NCBI RefSeq assembly: GCF_000519185.1
Contig: NZ_JAFA01000023.1
Coordinates: forward strand, 62,001 to 126,000
Direction of reading: 5' to 3'
Length of the DNA: 64,000 nt
Source: Paraburkholderia nodosa DSM 21604
GTDB lineage: Bacteria; Pseudomonadota; Gammaproteobacteria; Burkholderiales; Burkholderiaceae
Shown here: positions 59,309 through 64,000 of the stretch, piece by piece
How positions within the stretch are numbered: position 1 is the stretch's first letter
Layout: each line of letters opens with the position of its first letter
Notes under the pieces: generated by a model
Databases searched by the model: none
What the model was told of the DNA's origin: nothing
The model's input: only the letters and a program-made list of their open reading frames with translations
Program-made: the position numbers and the translations under genes

Positions 59309-62089
59309 TCAGCTTGCCTCGCGCGCCATCGAGCCGGCGCGGCCTTCCACGAGGTCGATCTCCTGTGGCGACAAGCCAAATGCCGCGTAGAGGCGTCGAT
59401 CGATCTCGCGCGCGATGCTGTCCACTTCAGCGGCGTCGCATCCGGACTGCCCGGCGCACAGTAACCGGGTCACGCAGTCGGCGACCTCGCTGCGCACCAG
59501 AGCGTCGCCCGGCACGGGCAGGGCTTCGATCATCGCTGTCGTGAACGCCACGCCGCCGTTGTAGCTCGACGCGCCGTACTTCGCGCGGATCAGGAAGACC
59601 GAGAGCGGGCAATTGAGCAACGCCGCCGCGAACTTCAGCAGATGCTCGTCGTCGGAGCGCAGGATCAGCGTGGTCTTGCCAGGGATCGTGTCGCCTGCGA
59701 GATCGAGTGCCGCGTCGAGCCGTGTGAGGCCTTTCACGATCACCTTTTTTGCCCGTGCTTTCGCGCCGTAGCCGTTCGCGAACGTCGACGCAAAGCGCTC
59801 ACGCTCGACCACGGGTGCCTCGTAGCGTCGGCCGAGATAGGTCATCGGTTTGCTGCCCCAGCGCGAGACGTAGCGCCCGAGCGTGCCGGTGTTCACCACG
59901 CGGTAGTGATGGTCCGGCTGGAAGCGGCCTCCGGCCGCTTCGACGAGGGGCGCGAGCCGGTAGGCGTCCGACGTCGCGCATGCGTTTTCGCAGGGCAGCA
60001 GCGAACCGAGCGTCGCGTGGGCACGGGCGAACCGCTGCACGAACGCGGCGTGCGGTGAAAGCAATGCGTCGAGCGGCCATGGCGCCTCGATCGTCCGCTT
60101 GTCGGTTTGCGCAAGCTCGCTGATCGTCTCGCCATCGATGCGCGCGGTTGCGATGGCGGGCGTGCCGGACTCGCGAAAGAGCGTGACGATCGAATCCACG
60201 CGCGCCTGCTCGAACACGTCGCGCCCGAGCCTGACGATGCGTTCGATCTTGCCCAGATGCCGAGCGCGCAACGCATCGCCGAAGGGCTTCGAAAGCCACT
60301 TGTCGGGCGTGAGATATGCCATCGCGCCGCCGGGCCTCAGGAGCGCGAGGCCCAGCTCCATGAACACGATGTAGAGATCCCAGTTGCCCCGCGCGCTCGG
60401 CCAGCGCCGCGCCAGCTGCTCGCGCAGCGCGCGCTGGCCCTGGTTGATCATGCGTTCGGAGTCGATATAGGGCGGGTTCGCGATGACGGCGTCGAAACGC
60501 TCGAAGTCGCCTTCGTCGGTGAGGAGGTCTGCGAATTCGATGCGCCATTCGAACGCGGCGGCTTCTTCGGGTGGCGTTGCGGCCTGGTGGTTCGCGAGAG
60601 CGAAGTGCAACGCGTCGCGCAGTTGTGCGCATCGGGTGATTTCGGCGCGCCTTGTGACGGCTGTGGCTGTCGCCCGCAGTCTTGCCGCGCTCGCGCGATA
60701 GTTCGCCGCTAGTTCAGCCTGGTCGCGCAGGCGCGTATCGAAGTCGAAACGGCTGAGCGTCGCATTGCCTGCTTTGAGGTTGGTCTCGAGGTTCGGCAGC
60801 GAAACGGTGAAATCCGCGTGTTCGAGCAGTTCGATCCACAGCCGCAAGCGCGCCATGCCGACCGAATCCGCATTGATATCCACACCGAAAAGCGAGTACT
60901 CGACGATGTCCCGCTTGACGCGAAAGAGCGCGGCTTCGATCTTGCGGAGGGTCGCGCCGTCACGCTCGCGGGTAAGGGGTTCGCCATTCGTGTGCGTGAT
61001 GCAAAGCCGGTCCGCGGTGACGTCGATGCGGCAAGCGTCGAGCGCTTCGCGCTCGCGCGGGCCCAGCAAGCCGAGGCGCACTTTCAGCACCAGCAACTCG
61101 TTGAGCGCCGAAACGAGCAGATGCCCCGAGCCCACGGCGGGATCGCAGATGCGCAGCGAGTCCAGAATCGCGCGCGCTTCGTCGCGGTTTTCGATCGATG
61201 CGCCGATCAATTCGGATAGCTGATCGACGTTCGTGCAGCGCCAACCCCTGGCCCGATTCAAGCGATTGAGCGCCGCTTGCGTGATGGCGGGACGGGCGAG
61301 CTGCATCGCGACGCTGCCCGGCGTGTACCAGGCGCCATCGCGGTAGCCGTTGAGCTTTTCGAAGACGAGCCCGAGCGAGGAGGCGTCGAGGCAACGCCTG
61401 TTCGCCGCGGTTGGCGCTTGCGCGGCCAAACCGGCGGAGAAGTCGAACGCCGCGAGAAAATCGAGCAGATACGCAAGCGTGTGCCGCTCGCCGCTCGCAG
61501 GGGGGAGCACGGTCGCCGTGAAAAGCGGCAGCGTGGCGCCAGCGTCGAGCGCGCTCATGCCGAGCAGGCTTCGATCCAGGTCTTGCGGCTCGAAAAGCGA
61601 ACCGTCGAAGCGGGGAAGGTGAGCGAAGCGAGCCGGTGGCGTGTCGTCACCGGCGCCTAGTACGGCGTCGCACAGCGCGTCTAAATCGCTGAACGAGCGG
61701 ATGTGCTGGGCGTTCAGAAACGCGTAGATCGCATCGTCGCCATGGAGCGTCAGCAGACGCGTTTCGAGCACCTTGAGAAAAACGAGGCGGCTGATCCATG
61801 CGATGCAAAGCCGAAGCGCGCGTTCGAAGTGGTCGGCCTCCGGGTGCTCGCGCGTGCTCTCGCCCTCGCGGGCGGCGAGGCGCAACAGCGCGAGTTCGAT
61901 CAGCGCGCCGCGCAAGCGCTCGTGCGGCGCGAGTCGTGCGACGGTGCGCCTGACGCCGGAAACGCTCTCCCGCAACCCCACGATATGCAGCAGTTCGGCG
62001 TAAAAGCCCTCGTCGAGCCCCTCACCGGCGCCGGCGCGGCGCGTGCGCGGTTTGCGCGCGCGGCGTGTCTGCTGGGTGGTTTCTGGCAT
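59309..62089 (-). CDS. Eco57I-type N6-adenine DNA methylase
   Basis: The 926-aa protein has SAM-binding motif I DPAVGSGHLL (316-325), catalytic motif IV NPPY (538-541) and a TaqI-like C-terminal specificity region with YGASSYNGGVAF and a CtxA/TaqI-type DKWL segment. It methylates adenine in DNA. The N-terminal 250 residues show no obvious PD-(D/E)xK nuclease and no restriction gene is adjacent, so it may be an orphan or a type IIG relic. Starts at 62089 or 62137 are possible; neither has a good ribosome site. Confidence 0.85.
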   Translation of the reverse strand: MPETTQQTRRARKPRTRRAGAGEGLDEGFYAELLHIVGLRESVSGVRRTVARLAPHERLRGALIELALLRLAAREGESTREHPEADHFERALRLCIAWISRLVFLKVLETRLLTLHGDDAIYAFLNAQHIRSFSDLDALCDAVLGAGDDTPPARFAHLPRFDGSLFEPQDLDRSLLGMSALDAGATLPLFTATVLPPASGERHTLAYLLDFLAAFDFSAGLAAQAPTAANRRCLDASSLGLVFEKLNGYRDGAWYTPGSVAMQLARPAITQAALNRLNRARGWRCTNVDQLSELIGASIENRDEARAILDSLRICDPAVGSGHLLVSALNELLVLKVRLGLLGPREREALDACRIDVTADRLCITHTNGEPLTRERDGATLRKIEAALFRVKRDIVEYSLFGVDINADSVGMARLRLWIELLEHADFTVSLPNLETNLKAGNATLSRFDFDTRLRDQAELAANYRASAARLRATATAVTRRAEITRCAQLRDALHFALANHQAATPPEEAAAFEWRIEFADLLTDEGDFERFDAVIANPPYIDSERMINQGQRALREQLARRWPSARGNWDLYIVFMELGLALLRPGGAMAYLTPDKWLSKPFGDALRARHLGKIERIVRLGRDVFEQARVDSIVTLFRESGTPAIATARIDGETISELAQTDKRTIEAPWPLDALLSPHAAFVQRFARAHATLGSLLPCENACATSDAYRLAPLVEAAGGRFQPDHHYRVVNTGTLGRYVSRWGSKPMTYLGRRYEAPVVERERFASTFANGYGAKARAKKVIVKGLTRLDAALDLAGDTIPGKTTLILRSDDEHLLKFAAALLNCPLSVFLIRAKYGASSYNGGVAFTTAMIEALPVPGDALVRSEVADCVTRLLCAGQSGCDAAEVDSIAREIDRRLYAAFGLSPQEIDLVEGRAGSMAREAS

Positions 62090-62334
62090 GGTCTCGTGCG
62101 GGTGGGCATGGCCCGGCGGGGCGCGGTCGGCGCACATTTTACTGCTGAGCGCGCGCGTTTCGTCCTACACCGTTTGGCCGAGTCGACGGGACTGCCCGTC
62201 TGAGCGATCATCGTTGCGATGGCGATGCGGCGGAACGCGCCGCATCGCTCTGCTATATGATGGCGCCCCGCGGCGCCAACCTGCGGGCCGGGTACGAATC
62301 GACGACCTGGCCCGCCGCACCGAATATCCGACCT

Positions 62335-63483
62335 ATGACCGAACATCCGACTCTCACCTGGCCCGACACCGATGGCCCGCGCACCGTGCGCTGGCGCTCC
62401 GAGGCTGGCGTGCCGGCGCCCAAACGCGTGGTCATCGCCGACGATCGCACGACCGCGGACACCGCGTACCGCCTTGCCTGCGAAGGCACCGCGCTGCTGT
62501 GGCGCGGCGACTATCAGAACGCGCGTCAACTGCTGCAGGCCATGGCGCGCCGTGCCGAGCGCAAGCCGCGCAATTCCGCTCAGCCCAAAGCGCCCGCTTC
62601 ACCGCTCGAGGCGTTTCATCTGCATCGCCAGGCGCAGGCGCAGCGCGCCCGTACGCTCGGCATGGTGCTGATCCCGCTCGAAGGCGATTACGGCATCAAC
62701 CTGCGCCGCTCACCCGACGTCCGGCTCGCGTGCGAAGAGGCATGGGGCGCGGCCGATGGCGAAGCTTCTGCGGTGTCGCTGCGGGAAATTCTCGGGCTGG
62801 TCGGCGCGCACGAATGGCGCAAGAAGGGCGTCGAGATCGCGGCGCTGAACGGCGCGCGCATTCATCCGTACTACGGCGTGTTCTCGCCGGTGCGCGGCGA
62901 ATACGTCGATCTCGTCGCGCGCACGGCGCTGCCGTCGCTCGAAATGGCCTTCGACATCGGCACGGGCACGGGCGTGCTCGCCGCCGTGCTCGCCTCGCGC
63001 GGCGTGAAGCGTGTGGTCGCTACCGATCAGGACGCCCGCGCGCTGGCCTGCGCGAACGAGAACCTTGCCCGCCTCGGCTACGCCGCGCAGGTCGAGGTCG
63101 TCGAGGCGGATCTGTTCCCGCCGGGGCGCGCGCCGCTCATTGTCTGCAACCCACCGTGGGTGCCGGCGCGCCCCGCGTCGCCCATCGAGTACGCCGTCTT
63201 CGATCCTGAGAGCCGCATGCTGCGCGGCTTTCTCGGCGGCCTCAAGGATCATCTCGAGCCGGGTGGCGAGGGGTGGTTGATTCTGTCCGACTTCGCGGAG
63301 CATCTCGGGCTGCGCACGCGCGAATCGCTCGTCGAGATGATCGTGCAGGCGGGACTCGAAGTGGCGGGCCGGGAAGACATTCGCCCGCGGCACCCGAAAG
63401 CTTCGGATCCCAGCGATCCGCTCTATCGTGCGCGCGCAGCCGAACTGACATCGCTGTGGCGCCTCAAGGTGCGCGCGCAGTGA
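62335..63483 (+). CDS. PrmC/HemK-like class I methyltransferase
   Basis: The 382-aa protein has SAM motif I DIGTGTG (207-213) and NPPW (272-275), the catalytic motif of N5-glutamine and related methyltransferases. A 190-residue N-terminal domain with LLWRGDYQNARQLLQAMARR is distinct from PrmC. The substrate is unknown. ATG 62335 is chosen; the frame opens at 62257. It is divergent from the DNA methylase gene. Confidence 0.85.
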   Translation: MTEHPTLTWPDTDGPRTVRWRSEAGVPAPKRVVIADDRTTADTAYRLACEGTALLWRGDYQNARQLLQAMARRAERKPRNSAQPKAPASPLEAFHLHRQAQAQRARTLGMVLIPLEGDYGINLRRSPDVRLACEEAWGAADGEASAVSLREILGLVGAHEWRKKGVEIAALNGARIHPYYGVFSPVRGEYVDLVARTALPSLEMAFDIGTGTGVLAAVLASRGVKRVVATDQDARALACANENLARLGYAAQVEVVEADLFPPGRAPLIVCNPPWVPARPASPIEYAVFDPESRMLRGFLGGLKDHLEPGGEGWLILSDFAEHLGLRTRESLVEMIVQAGLEVAGREDIRPRHPKASDPSDPLYRARAAELTSLWRLKVRAQ

Positions 63484-63609
63484 GCCGGCGGCGGGCAAAA
63501 GCGTTGGCAATAAAGAAGGAGCCGGGCCGCTAACGGCCCGCGTGGGTGTCGAGCATCGGCGTCGGCGGCGTAGCTGCCGCGCCGGATATGCGTCGGGTTC
63601 ACATCGGCT

Positions 63610-63930
63610 TCACCCCGGATAGGCCTCGTCGACCTTGAGGCCTGCCAGCTTGAAAATCACGCGCAGCGTTTGTGGCTTGATATCGCGGCGCGACGCCAGC
63701 GCCGACATCACGAAATCGAGCACCTTCGCGTACTTCAGCAGAATCAGGCAGGTCTCGAGATCCGAAGGGCCGTCGCGCATGCTTTCCGCGACCCGCAGCA
63801 TCTCCACCGAGATGTCGCGCGCCATTTCCAGCTCCAGTTGCTGCTTTTCCGTCCAGTCGGGAACCGTGACGAGTTTCGTAAGCAGTTCCTGGAATTTTTG
63901 CTCTGCGTTTCCGTCAGGAATCGTATTCAT
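63610..63930 (-). CDS. Conserved helical protein, unknown
   Basis: A 106-aa, all-helical protein (EKFQELL-like, LELEMARDISVEMLRVAESM, LKYAKVLDFVMSALASRRD). I do not recognise the family. ATG 63930 overlaps the upstream gene's stop (ATGA); an earlier in-frame ATG at 63942 is possible. Confidence 0.65.
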   Translation of the reverse strand: MNTIPDGNAEQKFQELLTKLVTVPDWTEKQQLELEMARDISVEMLRVAESMRDGPSDLETCLILLKYAKVLDFVMSALASRRDIKPQTLRVIFKLAGLKVDEAYPG

Positions 63931-64000
63931 TGCATGCCCCATGCAAGGCCGTACAGCGTCGTGCGCTCTTCGCGCAGCGAGGACTGCGCCAGCCTGATTC
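63927..64000 (-). CDS. 3' end of an upstream minus-strand gene
   Basis: The last 24 codons of a frame running in from beyond the window end at TGA (63929-63927), overlapping the next gene's ATG by 4 bp. The residues (SSLREERTTLYGLAWGMQ) do not identify it. The overlap shows the two genes form an operon. Confidence 0.6.
   Translation of the reverse strand, partial: IRLAQSSLREERTTLYGLAWGMQ

Noticed and set aside
62251..62260. TATAT-type -10 before the PrmC-like gene
   Set aside because: No -35 within a usable distance; left out of the features.

Overview
The window is high-GC DNA from a Burkholderia-type beta-proteobacterium (Burkholderia, Paraburkholderia or Caballeronia). The gene order mla - ABC exporter - bolA - murA - his cluster - tatABC - degS/degQ - Nif3 - petABC - sspAB is the syntenic block of that group. 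I cannot name the species. About 35 kb of it is an apparently complete prophage.

Positions 1-23050 are chromosomal core: outer-membrane lipid transport (mlaD end, mlaA, mlaC, mlaB), an ABC-2 exporter pair, a BolA protein, murA, the histidine genes (hisG, D, C, B, H, A, F, I, E), a small DUF4870 membrane protein, a HIT protein, the Tat translocase, a membrane-anchored HtrA protease on the minus strand, a Nif3-like protein, the cytochrome bc1 complex (petABC), and the sspA/sspB stringent starvation genes. tRNA-Thr(UGU) closes this block at 23052-23127. Clear hairpin terminators follow hisA, tatC (bidirectional with the protease gene) and petC.

Positions 23083-58217 are a prophage integrated in the 3' part of the tRNA-Thr gene and bounded by a perfect 45-bp direct repeat. 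Virion and lysis genes are P2-like: D, U, T, E (with a -1 frameshift E'), FII, FI, fibre genes, I, J, W, V, S, R, Rz1/Rz, endolysin, two holin-like proteins, X, L, M, N, O on minus and P, Q on plus. Replication is not P2-like. There is no gene A. Instead a 930-aa primase-helicase lies beside a set of 21-bp-spaced iterons, an arrangement like satellite P4. Control genes are an XRE repressor, a ribbon-helix-helix protein, a CII-like protein and an Ogr zinc-finger activator. The leftward early promoter has a palindromic operator exactly filling its 17-bp spacer. Lysogenic cargo is a glycosyltransferase-like gene next to the repressor and, at the end beside gene Q, an AT-rich defence region: an OLD/PARIS-like ATPase-TOPRIM gene and a translationally coupled DUF262-HEPN operon. 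The last is my best candidate for a poorly described system.

Positions 58218-64000 return to chromosomal sequence: the displaced tRNA terminator, a cation diffusion facilitator, a large Eco57I-type N6-adenine methylase without a visible nuclease partner, a PrmC-like methyltransferase, and the end of a minus-strand operon of unknown function.
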